Positions 20,606-30,299 of a stretch of DNA of 64,000 nt are shown here, in pieces (positions within the stretch are counted from its first letter, which is position 1; each line of letters opens with the position of its first letter). This stretch comes from Pedobacter aquae (GTDB lineage: Bacteria; Bacteroidota; Bacteroidia; Sphingobacteriales; Sphingobacteriaceae), in NCBI RefSeq assembly GCF_008195825.1, contig NZ_CP043329.1:2604001-2668000 (forward strand). The letters run 5' to 3'. The notes under the pieces were generated by a model, which was not told the origin of the DNA, searched no databases, and worked only from the letters and a program-made list of their open reading frames with translations. Both the position numbers and the translations under genes were made by a program.

Positions 20606-20638
20606 AAAAGGCGGAGATCTGTAGCAGACTTCGCTTTT
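20606..20638 (+). terminator. Rho-independent terminator after the lipoprotein gene
   Basis: Arms AAAAGGCGGAG...TCTG and CAGA...CTTCGCTTTT pair over about 15 positions (two G-T pairs and one bulged A) around the loop TAG, and a T-rich tract follows. It lies between the convergent lipoprotein and response-regulator genes and may act in both directions. Confidence 0.75.
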
Positions 20639-20653
20639 TCCTTTTTAAATGCT

Positions 20654-21037
20654 TTACTTAACAAGTCTTAGTCTCTCAATTTTTTCCAGAAGCTCTTCTG
20701 TTTTAAATGGCTTAGATTGATAATCATTCATCCCATATTCATAAACCTCATCAATATCTGTAGGCATAATACAAGATGTTAAGGCGATGATAGGCAACTC
20801 TTTAAAGTATAAATCTTCTTGAGCTCTTATTTTTCGGGTAGCTTCTAAGCCACTTAAAATAGGCATATGCACATCCATCAAGACAATATCATAAACCTTA
20901 GTTAAAATCATATCATAAGCTTCTTGCCCGTTTGATGCAAAATCCATATCCAATTCAAATCTGGAAAGCATCTTTTTTATCAATAGCTTATTGATATCAT
21001 TATCATCTACAATTAATATTTTTTTTTGGTAGGTCAT
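20654..21037 (-). CDS. Single-domain response regulator (CheY-like receiver)
   Basis: 127-residue receiver domain with no output domain. The acidic pocket D11/D12, phospho-acceptor D55 (IVLMDVHMP), T87 and K109 (QSKPF) are all present, so it should be phosphorylated by a histidine kinase. The GLEATRKIR motif after the acceptor resembles receivers found at the C-terminus of hybrid kinases. No kinase lies next to it. Convergent with the beta-helix lipoprotein gene. Confidence 0.93.
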   Translation of the reverse strand: MTYQKKILIVDDNDINKLLIKKMLSRFELDMDFASNGQEAYDMILTKVYDIVLMDVHMPILSGLEATRKIRAQEDLYFKELPIIALTSCIMPTDIDEVYEYGMNDYQSKPFKTEELLEKIERLRLVK

Positions 21038-21079
21038 TTAATTATATGATGTCACTTAAAACATTAACTCCATTTAAAA

Positions 21080-21113
21080 AGCGTCCTTTCTTGGATAGGA
21101 AAGAAAGGACGCT
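21080..21113 (-). terminator. Rho-independent terminator of glyA
   Basis: Perfect 13-bp stem AGCGTCCTTTCTT / AAGAAAGGACGCT with an 8-base loop, just after the glyA stop codon, followed on the minus strand by a T tract. Confidence 0.85.
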
Positions 21114-21118
21114 ATATT

Positions 21119-22393
21119 TTAACCTTTGTATAAAGGAAATTTCTCCATCAAATCATTAACCTGATCAGCTATACTTTCTAAAATAGTTTCATCTTCATGA
21201 TTTTTAATCACTTCATCAATAAAACCAACAATAGTTTCCATGTGCTCTTCTTTTAAACCTCTAGTGGTAATAGCGGCAGTACCCACTCTTATACCTGATG
21301 TTACAAAAGGCGAACGTTTATCAAAAGGAACCATGTTTTTATTTACAGTAATATCTGCTGCACCTAAAGCCTCTTCGGCTACTTTACCAGTGATATTTTT
21401 ATTACTTAAATCAATAAGCATTAAATGATTATCTGTACCACCAGAAATAATTTTATAATCACGACTTACAAATGCTTTTGCCATAGCTTGTGCATTTTTC
21501 TTCACTTGTAATGCATAATCCATATATTCATCACTTAAAGCTTCGCCAAAAGCAATAGCTTTAGCTGCGATAACATGCTCTAAAGGACCACCTTGTGTAC
21601 CAGGGAAAACAGCTCCATCTAATAAAGAAGACATCATTCTGGTTTCTCCTTTAAGTGTTTTTATTCCGAATGGGTTTTCGAAATCTTTACCCATCATAAT
21701 TAAACCACCTCTTGGACCTCTTAAAGTTTTATGAGTAGTTGTAGTAACAATATGGCAATGTGGAAGTGGATCTTTTAACAAACCTCTGGCTATTAATCCA
21801 GATGGATGCGAAATATCTGCCAAAACTAAAGCACCAATTTTATCAGCTACAGCTCTAATAAATTCATAATCCCAATCTCTAGAATAAGCAGAAGCACCGC
21901 AAATAATTAATTTTGGTTTCTCTCTTAAAGCCACTTCTTCTAATTGTTTGTAATTGATAAGGCCAGTTTCTTCTTCTACACCGTAGAAAAATGGTTGGTA
22001 TATCTTACCAGAAAAATTCACCGGAGAACCATGAGTTAAGTGACCACCATGAGCTAAGTCAAATCCTAAAATTTTATCTCCCGGGTTTAAAACTGCTAAA
22101 AAAACAGCCGCATTTGCTTGTGCACCAGAGTGAGGCTGAACATTTGCCCATGCTGCGTTAAATAATTGCTTAGCTCTATCAATGGCAATATTTTCAATTT
22201 CATCAACAACTTCACAGCCACCATAATACCTTTTACCCGGTAAGCCTTCGGCATACTTGTTTGTTAAAACAGAGCCCGCAGCCATCATAACTTGCTCACT
22301 TACAAAGTTTTCAGAAGCAATTAGCTCTAGGCCCTGCTCTTGTCTTTGCTGCTCCTCGTTAATTAAATCAAAAATAATTTTGTCTTTTTTCAT
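21119..22393 (-). CDS. glyA: Serine hydroxymethyltransferase
   Basis: PLP enzyme that interconverts serine and glycine and charges tetrahydrofolate with a one-carbon unit. The PLP lysine is K222 in [14 protein letters not shown]; the N-terminal signature ELIASENF is at 23-30 and [14 protein letters not shown] follows at about 116-129. 424 residues, normal length. It stands alone between the response regulator and a divergent oxidoreductase gene and has its own strong terminator. Confidence 0.97.
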   Translation of the reverse strand: MKKDKIIFDLINEEQQRQEQGLELIASENFVSEQVMMAAGSVLTNKYAEGLPGKRYYGGCEVVDEIENIAIDRAKQLFNAAWANVQPHSGAQANAAVFLAVLNPGDKILGFDLAHGGHLTHGSPVNFSGKIYQPFFYGVEEETGLINYKQLEEVALREKPKLIICGASAYSRDWDYEFIRAVADKIGALVLADISHPSGLIARGLLKDPLPHCHIVTTTTHKTLRGPRGGLIMMGKDFENPFGIKTLKGETRMMSSLLDGAVFPGTQGGPLEHVIAAKAIAFGEALSDEYMDYALQVKKNAQAMAKAFVSRDYKIISGGTDNHLMLIDLSNKNITGKVAEEALGAADITVNKNMVPFDKRSPFVTSGIRVGTAAITTRGLKEEHMETIVGFIDEVIKNHEDETILESIADQVNDLMEKFPLYKG

Positions 22394-22529
22394 GAAATTA
22401 TAAATATTATTAGCTAATATTAGGGCAAATATTTAGAACGAAAATGTAGCCATTTTCATCAAAATTTAATCTACTCTATTAAAAGCCTAAATTATGCATT
22501 TTATACGATTTATTTGATAAAAACTATAC

Positions 22530-23552
22530 ATGAATAAATTGAGCTTCGTAATAGTTGGAGTAGGAAATATTGGCGCCAAATATTCAAGAATTATTCAGAC
22601 TCTTGAAGATGCAGATTTAGTTGCTGCTGTAGACCCTGATTTTGCCAGAAGAAAGAGATTAAAATCTTTAGTTCCCTTTTTCACTTCTCTTCAAGATTTT
22701 TTTAATGCAAAAATTCCTGCCGATGTAGTTTGTATTTGTACCCCTAATGGCTTGCATGCTAAACAAACCATCGATTGCTTAGAAGCTGGTTACCATGTTA
22801 TTTGTGAAAAACCTGTAGCCCTTACCGCTGATGATGTAAGAGATATGATGTTGGCAGAAGAAAAATCTGGCAAAAAAGTTTTTGCCGTTATGCAAAACAG
22901 GTATAGCCCGGTTTCTATTTGGCTTAAAAAATTAATAGACCATAACATGCTAGGTGATATTCTTTACATGCAAATTAACTGCTTTTGGAATAGGTGCCAG
23001 CAATATTATAATGATTCGCCATGGCGAGCAACAAAAAGCTTAGGCGGCGGCCCACTTTATACCCAATTTAGTCATTTTATTGATTTAATGATTTGGCTTT
23101 GCGGTGAACCCAAAGACATAAAAAGTCAATCTTATAAATTAAGAACAAATATTGATACTGAGTTTGACGATAGCGGCGCCATAAGTTTTGATTTACCAAA
23201 AGGAGGAAAAGGCAATTTTAATTATACCAATGCTGCATGGAATAGTAATATAGAAAGCAGTATCACCATCATTGGTACTAAAGGCAATGTAAAAGTTGGT
23301 GGGCAATATATGGAGAAACTCGATTTTGTGCAATTACAAGATCAATTTGATATCCCTGTTTTTGATAAACTTACACATGCTAACCAATATAATTACTATC
23401 AAGGCTCGGCAGATAAGCATGATGTTTTCATTAAGAAGGTAATTTCTTGCATACAAGAAGATAAAGAACCTGAAATTAGGTTAGTTGATGAATTACATGT
23501 GGTTCATTTTATAGAACAGGCTCTTCTTTGTTTACAATCCAAAAGTTATTAA
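22530..23552 (+). CDS. Gfo/Idh/MocA-family NAD(P)-dependent sugar oxidoreductase
   Basis: Rossmann domain with GVGNIG (10-15) and the family EKP motif (93-95) in CEKPVALT, then a C-terminal alpha/beta domain containing GGGPLYTQFSHFIDL. It resembles WlbA/WbpB-type UDP-GlcNAcA 3-dehydrogenases (CTPNGLHA, CEKP), which would link it to surface glycan synthesis, but that is inference; it is not beside other sugar genes. The 3' end overlaps the convergent scpA gene by 44 bp. Confidence 0.83.
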   Translation: MNKLSFVIVGVGNIGAKYSRIIQTLEDADLVAAVDPDFARRKRLKSLVPFFTSLQDFFNAKIPADVVCICTPNGLHAKQTIDCLEAGYHVICEKPVALTADDVRDMMLAEEKSGKKVFAVMQNRYSPVSIWLKKLIDHNMLGDILYMQINCFWNRCQQYYNDSPWRATKSLGGGPLYTQFSHFIDLMIWLCGEPKDIKSQSYKLRTNIDTEFDDSGAISFDLPKGGKGNFNYTNAAWNSNIESSITIIGTKGNVKVGGQYMEKLDFVQLQDQFDIPVFDKLTHANQYNYYQGSADKHDVFIKKVISCIQEDKEPEIRLVDELHVVHFIEQALLCLQSKSY

Positions 23553-24270
23553 AACCTAAGCCAACCTGTATCTGAATAAGCTGTTGTTGTAACATTTCTA
23601 AAACCGCTAGAAAATTATAAACAAATTGCACCTTGTCTTTTGATTGCTGAACAAGATTTTTAAAATCTAAGCGACTGTTAATTCTGAGCAGTTCGCCAAT
23701 CACAATCTTTTGTTCCTCTATGGTATACGGATACTGCACAACGGTATGCTTCACTTCTTCAGATTTTATTTGATAAGCCTGCATCAGTTTATGGTAAATC
23801 TTCAAAAGTTTATATAAGTCAAACGAGGCTAGTTCTTCTTCTGTAGATTGTGTTCCTTCTGTAAACCTTTTTAAATCCTCAGCAATATTACCTCTCTTCT
23901 CTTTAAAAAATCGTTCTTCTTCTAAAAGCTTAAACTCCTCTGTAACAGCTTTAAAACGTTTATACTCTAATAATTTCTGAATTAAATCTTGCTTTAAATC
24001 AACCTCATTACCATCTTCATCTAGTTCTACCCTAGGTAATAGCATTTTAGCTTTAATACGCATTAAAGTAGCCGCAACATAAATAAACTCACTAGCCAAC
24101 TCCATATTTAAAGCATTCATCTGGTGAATATAATTCAGAAAATCATCTGTAATTTTTGCTATCGGGATATTGTGTATATCAAGTTCATCACGCTCTATAA
24201 AAAACAGCAAAAGGTCAAACGGACCTTCAAACATGGGTAATTTTATAGCAAAGCTTTCTTGTGGGTTCAT
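23509..24270 (-). CDS. scpA: Segregation and condensation protein A
   Basis: Kleisin subunit that bridges SMC heads with ScpB in chromosome condensation. The N-terminal FEGPFDLLLFFIERDELDI and the helical region PIAKITDDFLNYI are typical, and the C-terminal winged-helix region follows. 253 residues is in range. It is convergent with the oxidoreductase, with coding overlap at the 3' ends. scpB is not in the window. Confidence 0.93.
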   Translation of the reverse strand: MNPQESFAIKLPMFEGPFDLLLFFIERDELDIHNIPIAKITDDFLNYIHQMNALNMELASEFIYVAATLMRIKAKMLLPRVELDEDGNEVDLKQDLIQKLLEYKRFKAVTEEFKLLEEERFFKEKRGNIAEDLKRFTEGTQSTEEELASFDLYKLLKIYHKLMQAYQIKSEEVKHTVVQYPYTIEEQKIVIGELLRINSRLDFKNLVQQSKDKVQFVYNFLAVLEMLQQQLIQIQVGLGFNNFWIVNKEEPVL

Positions 24271-24405
24271 TTAATAGCTCAAATATAACCAACCACTTTC
24301 AATTTACAACAATAGGCTAAGCTTACTTATCCATTAAAAAATATACCTTTCTTAAAAACAAATCAATCTTGTAAATTGTCATGATATTTAATAGAATTAT
24401 TCTTT

Positions 24406-24413
24406 TAAATTTG
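24406..24413 (+). promoter_or_regulatory. Putative -7 box of the dxs promoter (TAAATTTG)
   Basis: Exact TAnnTTTG match, 26 bp before the dxs ATG, a normal distance in Bacteroidota. A TTG at 24376-24378 is somewhat far (27 bp) to serve as a -33 element. Confidence 0.45.
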
Positions 24414-24439
24414 TAAATTAATTACTCCTAAACGTAAAA

Positions 24440-26371
24440 ATGGAAGTACAGGCGGGCCACCTATTATCACAAATAAATATACCCTCTGATTTAAAGAAAT
24501 TTAAAGAAGAAGATTTAACGGAGATTTGTAAAGAACTACGTCAATATATTATTGATATTGTATCTGTTAATGGAGGGCATTTTGCTTCCAGCTTAGGAGT
24601 TGTGGAGTTAACTGTTGCTTTACATTATGTGATGAATACACCTTATGACCAATTGGTTTGGGATGTAGGTCATCAGGCATACGGACATAAAATATTAACC
24701 GGAAGAAGAGAAGTATTTCATACCAATAGAATATATAAAGGTATTAGCGGTTTCCCAAAAAGGTCAGAAAGTGAGTATGATACTTTTGGTGTAGGCCATT
24801 CATCTACCTCTATATCAGCAGCGTTGGGTATGGCAGTTGCTTCACATTATAAAGGAGAAAAAGACCGTCAACATGTAGCTGTTATAGGAGATGGCTCTAT
24901 GACTGCCGGTATGGCATTTGAAGCTTTAAACCATGCAGGAATAGAAAATTCTAACGTTTTAGTTATTTTAAACGATAATTGCATGTCTATAGACCCTAAC
25001 GTTGGGGCCTTAAAAGATTACCTTACCGATATTACCACCAGTAAAACTTATAATAAATTTAGGGATGATGTTTCTGCCGTTTTAAGCAAAATATCAGAAC
25101 TAGGCCCCAATGCACATGAAATAGTAAAAAAGATTGAGAAAAGCATTAAGGGTACCTTATTAAAGAAAAGCAATTTATTTGAAGCTTTAAATTTTAGATA
25201 CTTTGGCCCTATTGACGGTCATGATGTAGTTCATTTAGCTAAAGTTTTAAAAGACTTAAGAGACATACCAGGGCCTAAATTATTACATTGTGTAACCGTA
25301 AAAGGTAAAGGCTACGCTTTGGCAGAGAAAGACCAAACTAAATGGCACTCTCCAGGCTTATTTAACAAGATTACAGGAGAAATCAAAAAAACCGCTCCTT
25401 CTAAACCACAAGGACCAAAATATCAGGATGTTTTTGGGCATACCATGGTAGAGTTAGCAGAAATGAATGATAAAGTGATGGGGATTACCCCTGCCATGCC
25501 GTCTGGTTGCTCTTTAAATATCATGATGAAAGCCATGCCTCATAGGGCTTTTGATGTGGGTATTGCCGAGCAGCATGCTGTAACTTTTGCGGCTGGTTTG
25601 GCAACACAAGGCTTAATTCCTTTCTGTAATATTTACTCGAGTTTTATGCAAAGGGCTTATGACCAAGTGGTACATGATGTTGCCTTGCAAAAGCTTCCAG
25701 TAGTTTTTTGTTTAGATAGAGCAGGTATAGCTGGCGCTGATGGACCAACGCATCATGGGGCTTATGATATTGCCTATTTTAGGTGTATTCCAAATATGAT
25801 TGTTTCTGCCCCTATGAATGAGGAAGAGCTCAGAAACCTGATGTACACTGCTCAATTAAAAAATCATGGTGGACCATTTTCTATTCGCTACCCACGTGGT
25901 AATGGTGTTATGCCAGAATGGAAGAGACCACTGAAAGAAATTGAAATAGGAAAAGGAAGAAAAATTACCGCTGGAGAAGATGTTGCTATTTTAACCATTG
26001 GTCATATTGGCAATGAGGCTGCTAAAGCCTGTCTAGAACTCAATGCTGAAGGTTATTATCCTGCACATTACGATATGCGCTTTGCAAAACCTATTGATGA
26101 AGAGCTTTTACATGAAGTTTTCAAAAACTTTAAAAATGTAATTACCGTGGAGGATGGCTGTATACAAGGCGGAATGGGAAGTGCTGTGCTAGAGTTTATG
26201 GCAGACCATCAATACCAAGCTGTTGTAAAACGCCTAGGCATACCAGATGCTATTATAGAACACGGTGAGCAAGCAGAACTTTGGAACGAGTGTGGCTATG
26301 ATGCTTTTGCTATTTTAAAAACGGTAAAGGAAATGGTAAAAGCTAAACCTACTGAGCGGTTGGTGGGGTAA
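24440..26371 (+). CDS. dxs: 1-deoxy-D-xylulose-5-phosphate synthase
   Basis: First enzyme of the MEP isoprenoid pathway: condenses pyruvate with glyceraldehyde 3-phosphate using thiamine diphosphate. Residues GGH (45-47), HQAYGHK (78-84), the TPP motif GDGSMTAG (150-157) to NDN (178-180), and the pyrimidine-binding domain DRAGIAGADGPTHHG are all present. 643 residues, normal length. It starts about 170 bp upstream-divergent from scpA and ends convergently 15 bp from a glycosyltransferase gene. Confidence 0.97.
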   Translation: MEVQAGHLLSQINIPSDLKKFKEEDLTEICKELRQYIIDIVSVNGGHFASSLGVVELTVALHYVMNTPYDQLVWDVGHQAYGHKILTGRREVFHTNRIYKGISGFPKRSESEYDTFGVGHSSTSISAALGMAVASHYKGEKDRQHVAVIGDGSMTAGMAFEALNHAGIENSNVLVILNDNCMSIDPNVGALKDYLTDITTSKTYNKFRDDVSAVLSKISELGPNAHEIVKKIEKSIKGTLLKKSNLFEALNFRYFGPIDGHDVVHLAKVLKDLRDIPGPKLLHCVTVKGKGYALAEKDQTKWHSPGLFNKITGEIKKTAPSKPQGPKYQDVFGHTMVELAEMNDKVMGITPAMPSGCSLNIMMKAMPHRAFDVGIAEQHAVTFAAGLATQGLIPFCNIYSSFMQRAYDQVVHDVALQKLPVVFCLDRAGIAGADGPTHHGAYDIAYFRCIPNMIVSAPMNEEELRNLMYTAQLKNHGGPFSIRYPRGNGVMPEWKRPLKEIEIGKGRKITAGEDVAILTIGHIGNEAAKACLELNAEGYYPAHYDMRFAKPIDEELLHEVFKNFKNVITVEDGCIQGGMGSAVLEFMADHQYQAVVKRLGIPDAIIEHGEQAELWNECGYDAFAILKTVKEMVKAKPTERLVG

Positions 26372-26390
26372 AAGTTTTTACTCTACTAAC
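26359..26390. terminator. Hairpin spanning the stop codons of two convergent genes
   Basis: A 15-bp stem (GTTGGTGGGGTAAAA with TTTTACTCTACTAAC, three G-T pairs on the plus strand) with a 2-base loop covers both the dxs stop and the glycosyltransferase stop. No long T run follows, so its strength as an intrinsic terminator is uncertain. Confidence 0.4.
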
Positions 26391-27651
26391 AAGCCATCAT
26401 CTTTAGTAGTAAATTGGCTTGGTACTCCCTAGAGTTTTTATTTAGAAAATCTTCTGATTGTAGAATACGTTCTGGATTTTGATTTAGAAATTTCTGATAC
26501 AATTTATTTAAAACATCAACATTCTCCTTAACGTTACTACAAACATATCCTGCCTGATTATTTAAAATACTCTTCTCAATATCTCCTTCATCACTCACAG
26601 GCAAAAGAATAGGTTTTCTAAAAAACAAATAATCACTTTGCTTTGAAGTTATAATACCACTTTTATCTCCATATCTAAGATGTAGAAATACAGAGGCATT
26701 GTTAAAATACGTTTTCAACTCGTCTCTTCTTAATCTTGGGGTTATTTCTGTAAAATCATCTAAGTCAAACTCTTTTAACTTCTTTCTAAGCTTCTCATTA
26801 TAGAACGACCCAAAAAACTGAAGCTTTATCTTCTTGGTATTACAATTATTTAAAAATAGTTGCATTGCTTTAAAAAAAGTATCATCTATCAATTGATCAT
26901 CATAAACGGTTCCGGCATACACAATATTGAAATTTTCAGGTATTTCTAGGCTTAAATCTTCATTACTATAATTAAAGCCATTAGAAATAACATGAATTTT
27001 ACTTTGAAACTCTTGAGGATAATAACTTTTTAAAGTTTCAGATACAGTACTAACAAATTTTGCTTTACTAAGGTATAGGTATTCTAATTTTCTGTTAAGT
27101 TTTAATTTTAATAAATATATGAGTTTAAACGAGCCTAATACTTTATAGCCATAAGTCCAAGGGTCTCTATAATCTAAAATAAGTTGGTAATTTAACCGCT
27201 TGGCGAGGTAATCAGCGTAAGAAAAAATCCCGAAAGGTCCACCAGAAACAATGATAAAACCTTTCTTTAGCTGCTTTAAGTTTTGAGGTATGGTCTTATA
27301 ACCCGGATGATTAATATCTCTCCTAAAATAAATTTGATATAAAATATGTAGGGTTTTAGCAATTAATAAGTGATTCTTCCTAAACAAGAAAAATATTAAG
27401 GTTTGTAAAGGATTTAATTGAGGCTTTATAACATGCAAATTTGAGCTAATACTTGAATCTAATTGATCCACATTATTGGTCTCATGTCCCATCCATGTTT
27501 TTTCTTTCCAAGGATAATCAAACTCATAAATATGAACATTTTCATATCCGGATATAAATGCTTTAGCAAAACTCTTATACCGTTCTGCCGAAGTTGTATT
27601 ATCGCGGATATGAGCCGTAATAAATATGATCTCTGTATCGTTATTTTTCAC
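26386..27651 (-). CDS. Glycosyltransferase, GT4-like
   Basis: 421-residue protein with a GT-B shape: an N-terminal acceptor half containing HIRDNTTSAERYKSFAKAF, and a C-terminal donor half with VYAGTVYDDQLIDDTFFKA and a late YGDKSGIITSKQSDYLF region in the position of the family EX7E motif. Probably adds a sugar to the capsule or O-antigen repeat. Last gene of the minus-strand polysaccharide locus, 18 bp after the Wzi-like gene. The donor sugar cannot be told. Confidence 0.75.
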   Translation of the reverse strand: MKNNDTEIIFITAHIRDNTTSAERYKSFAKAFISGYENVHIYEFDYPWKEKTWMGHETNNVDQLDSSISSNLHVIKPQLNPLQTLIFFLFRKNHLLIAKTLHILYQIYFRRDINHPGYKTIPQNLKQLKKGFIIVSGGPFGIFSYADYLAKRLNYQLILDYRDPWTYGYKVLGSFKLIYLLKLKLNRKLEYLYLSKAKFVSTVSETLKSYYPQEFQSKIHVISNGFNYSNEDLSLEIPENFNIVYAGTVYDDQLIDDTFFKAMQLFLNNCNTKKIKLQFFGSFYNEKLRKKLKEFDLDDFTEITPRLRRDELKTYFNNASVFLHLRYGDKSGIITSKQSDYLFFRKPILLPVSDEGDIEKSILNNQAGYVCSNVKENVDVLNKLYQKFLNQNPERILQSEDFLNKNSREYQANLLLKMMAC

Positions 27652-27669
27652 AAAATCAATTTAACCTCA

Positions 27670-29286
27670 TTAAAAATCATCATAAAAATTTCTAAATGAG
27701 CTCCTTATTCCTAAAGTAAATATGCCTGTATTACTATTTATTAACTGATTTTTTTCAGTTCTTAGAATCCCCCCAAGTTCTAGTCTTAAGTTACTCTTAG
27801 GATTTATCAAATAAGATACATTAGCTTTAGCAAAATAAAAGTCTGTAGGTACTCCATTACCCACTTTACTGCCATAATCTAAAGTTCTGGTATTATATGA
27901 AAGAAAAATGTTTTTACCAAAATTCTGATTTACAGGATCTAAACCATAGAAAGCATAAGTAAGTTGTCCGTTAAAATCAAATCTATGAAGACTGTAATTG
28001 ATTATCCCAACAAATTCTCTAAAATTTGCTCCAAAGGGATGGGCTAAGGGTTGATTATAATGAGTATAACTAGATAATCTATCAAAATGTGCATAAGTAT
28101 AAGGTCTCGCAGTATTAAATTCTCCCAAATAATTTAACCGCTTTACCCCAAATAAATTACTACCTCTAAACCCTAGTTGTAAGGCCCATTTATTTGCCCA
28201 ATAACCATTTCTCGCGAAAAATTCTTTAGCCGTGAATTCATCAATCATAAATTGCCCGTAGATAGCGGTGTTTGCTAAAACTTCATACTTAAGATTTAAT
28301 CCTAATCGCATTTTATCTGGGGAGGTAGAGTTAGCCCCCTCAATTGGTCTGAGAAAAACAAATGGATGTACATAGTTAAAATCAAAACCACGTTTACCCT
28401 CGGGTTCAGCATCAGCCCAGGTAATGGCTTGAAAAAGTCCTAATGAAAATCTTTTAGAAACATTCCAATCTAAATATTGGAAAGCTCCCCATTTTCCTCT
28501 ATCCCCTAATCTCCTATCGCTAGTAAGGCGTGGTGCGCCAGGGTCTAGCATATAAGCGTAAATGGTTTGATAGGTAACATTACCCAAACTTGCTCTCAAT
28601 CTAAAGAAAGAATAGTTAGCCGCTACATCAGATAATAAGATTGAACGGTAACCATCACCAATAAAATTTTTATCATATCCTAAAGCGAAGTTTAGGTATT
28701 TATTAGGCGTATAAGATAATAATGCAGTAGTATAGGCCCAATCCTTTATATCATTAGCCAGTTTACCATTTACTTGTCCGGGTATTATACGGTTTTCATT
28801 TATAAATTGCTCTTGATAAGCTGGGAAAATCCCTTGATTTTCGTATCCGCTGGTATAAAAAGAAAATTTACTTCCAACAGTAACTCCTATTTGATAGCCC
28901 CTAGTATTTAACCATATATTTTTTGCTGATTGCTCATCATAACCTAAAACCAAATCTGGTAAGAAATCAGCAAAAAAGGTAAACTCATTCTTTTTCACCT
29001 GTATAAGATGCTCTTGAAACAATTTACGATAAGCCCAGCTTCTCTTCATGGTATCAAATCCTATGTTATAAAAAGAATCAACAGCATTTTTTATAAGTGT
29101 ATTATCGGCAAGAAATGGTTTAATAGAGCTATGCATCTTGGTAGATGGATGATAAACCTCTTGATTAAATTTTTGATAAAATTGATGTGAGAATTGCAAA
29201 TTTTGATTAAAAGTTTGCCCATGCAGTAGCTCTACCTGAAAAAGTAGAATAGTAATAAACGAGGTAATAAATATTTTCTTGATCAT
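27670..29286 (-). CDS. Wzi-family capsule assembly outer-membrane protein
   Basis: 538 residues with an N-terminal signal peptide (ending LLHGQTF) and a beta-barrel-like pattern of alternating aromatic and polar residues. The segment ALGYDKNFIGDGYRSILLSD and RLRASLGNVTYQ is typical of Wzi-type proteins, which anchor or organise capsule at the cell surface; Flavobacterium RemB is related. The C-terminus ends in an aromatic residue (YDDF), as outer-membrane barrels often do. Position at the end of the export locus agrees. Confidence 0.83.
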   Translation of the reverse strand: MIKKIFITSFITILLFQVELLHGQTFNQNLQFSHQFYQKFNQEVYHPSTKMHSSIKPFLADNTLIKNAVDSFYNIGFDTMKRSWAYRKLFQEHLIQVKKNEFTFFADFLPDLVLGYDEQSAKNIWLNTRGYQIGVTVGSKFSFYTSGYENQGIFPAYQEQFINENRIIPGQVNGKLANDIKDWAYTTALLSYTPNKYLNFALGYDKNFIGDGYRSILLSDVAANYSFFRLRASLGNVTYQTIYAYMLDPGAPRLTSDRRLGDRGKWGAFQYLDWNVSKRFSLGLFQAITWADAEPEGKRGFDFNYVHPFVFLRPIEGANSTSPDKMRLGLNLKYEVLANTAIYGQFMIDEFTAKEFFARNGYWANKWALQLGFRGSNLFGVKRLNYLGEFNTARPYTYAHFDRLSSYTHYNQPLAHPFGANFREFVGIINYSLHRFDFNGQLTYAFYGLDPVNQNFGKNIFLSYNTRTLDYGSKVGNGVPTDFYFAKANVSYLINPKSNLRLELGGILRTEKNQLINSNTGIFTLGIRSSFRNFYDDF

Positions 29287-29293
29287 AAAGTGC

Positions 29294-30193
29294 TCAATTC
29301 CTTCTAGATGTTAATTTTAATTGTACTCCCCTAGCAACTATGAGTAAACTAGCCGGTATTAGCAGATAAAATATTTCTCGAATAAAAAATGTATCCTTCA
29401 AAACATTTCTCCTATCCTTTCTTAAAACATGAAAGAAGTAAATCATAGCCTGATACTTATTATTTTTTCTGTTATAAGCCATAACCAATCTTTTTTCTAA
29501 TTCAATAATTGCTTTTCTTATCCCATCGTCCTGACTATCTTCCATTTTTAATTTATTTATCATAGCATGTGCAACACTTGTCACAGACTCTTGGATGTTA
29601 AAAAAGGAAGAGTTATCATCATGTCGATAAATATTTAAAATATTTTTTTGGGTTGATACAACTTTTTCAAATCTGCAAATTTTAAGTAATAGCTCCCAAT
29701 CTTCTGCATATTCTAAAGAGCAATTAAAACCTCCAGAAGCTTCAATTAGACTTTTTCTAATCATATTATTACCCATATTCAATATCATCATCTGAATTTG
29801 TTCAATAAATATATTCCTCAAATGTATATCAAACTTTCTTTTATAGATTTCAAAATACTGACCATTCTTAATTTGATACAACCTATAACCTCCACTAAAG
29901 ATATTTATTACTGGATATTCTAATGATAGTTTCACCAATGCATCAATTGCATCTAGTTCTAAATAATCATCAGAATCTAAGAAAAGAATAAACTCTCCTT
30001 CAGCATGAATTAAACCCTGATTTCTAGCAAATGATCTTCCTTTGTTTTCTTGAAAAATATACTTGAAATTATTTAATTGCAAAAAAGGCTGAATTACAGC
30101 AAGAGTATCATCAGTAGAGCCATCATCAACTAACACAATTTCAACATTCTTATAGGCTTGATTAAGGACACTGTTGATAGCATTTGACACCAA
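29294..30193 (-). CDS. Family 2 glycosyltransferase with no canonical start before its first conserved strand
   Basis: GT-A glycosyltransferase: the nucleotide-sugar motif VLVDDGSTDDT and the DXD-like FLDSDDYLEL are present, and later GGFNCSLEYAEDWELLLK. In the same frame upstream to 30238 the sequence reads KYKVSVIIPTYNRSH, which is the expected N-terminal strand of this family. Yet between that strand and the in-frame TAG inside the previous gene there is no ATG, GTG or TTG; the first are TTG/GTG at 30193/30190. So the given start cuts off part of the fold. A rare start codon, a lost start or a sequence error are all possible. Follows the CapD-like gene. Confidence 0.75.
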   Translation of the reverse strand: MVSNAINSVLNQAYKNVEIVLVDDGSTDDTLAVIQPFLQLNNFKYIFQENKGRSFARNQGLIHAEGEFILFLDSDDYLELDAIDALVKLSLEYPVINIFSGGYRLYQIKNGQYFEIYKRKFDIHLRNIFIEQIQMMILNMGNNMIRKSLIEASGGFNCSLEYAEDWELLLKICRFEKVVSTQKNILNIYRHDDNSSFFNIQESVTSVAHAMINKLKMEDSQDDGIRKAIIELEKRLVMAYNRKNNKYQAMIYFFHVLRKDRRNVLKDTFFIREIFYLLIPASLLIVARGVQLKLTSRRN

Positions 30194-30299
30194 ATGGCTT
30201 CTATTATAAGTTGGTATTATTACACTAACTTTATACTTAGAACTTTGATAAGAATAATGTCCTGAATTGATATGATTGAGGTTTTGTTGATTGAATACT

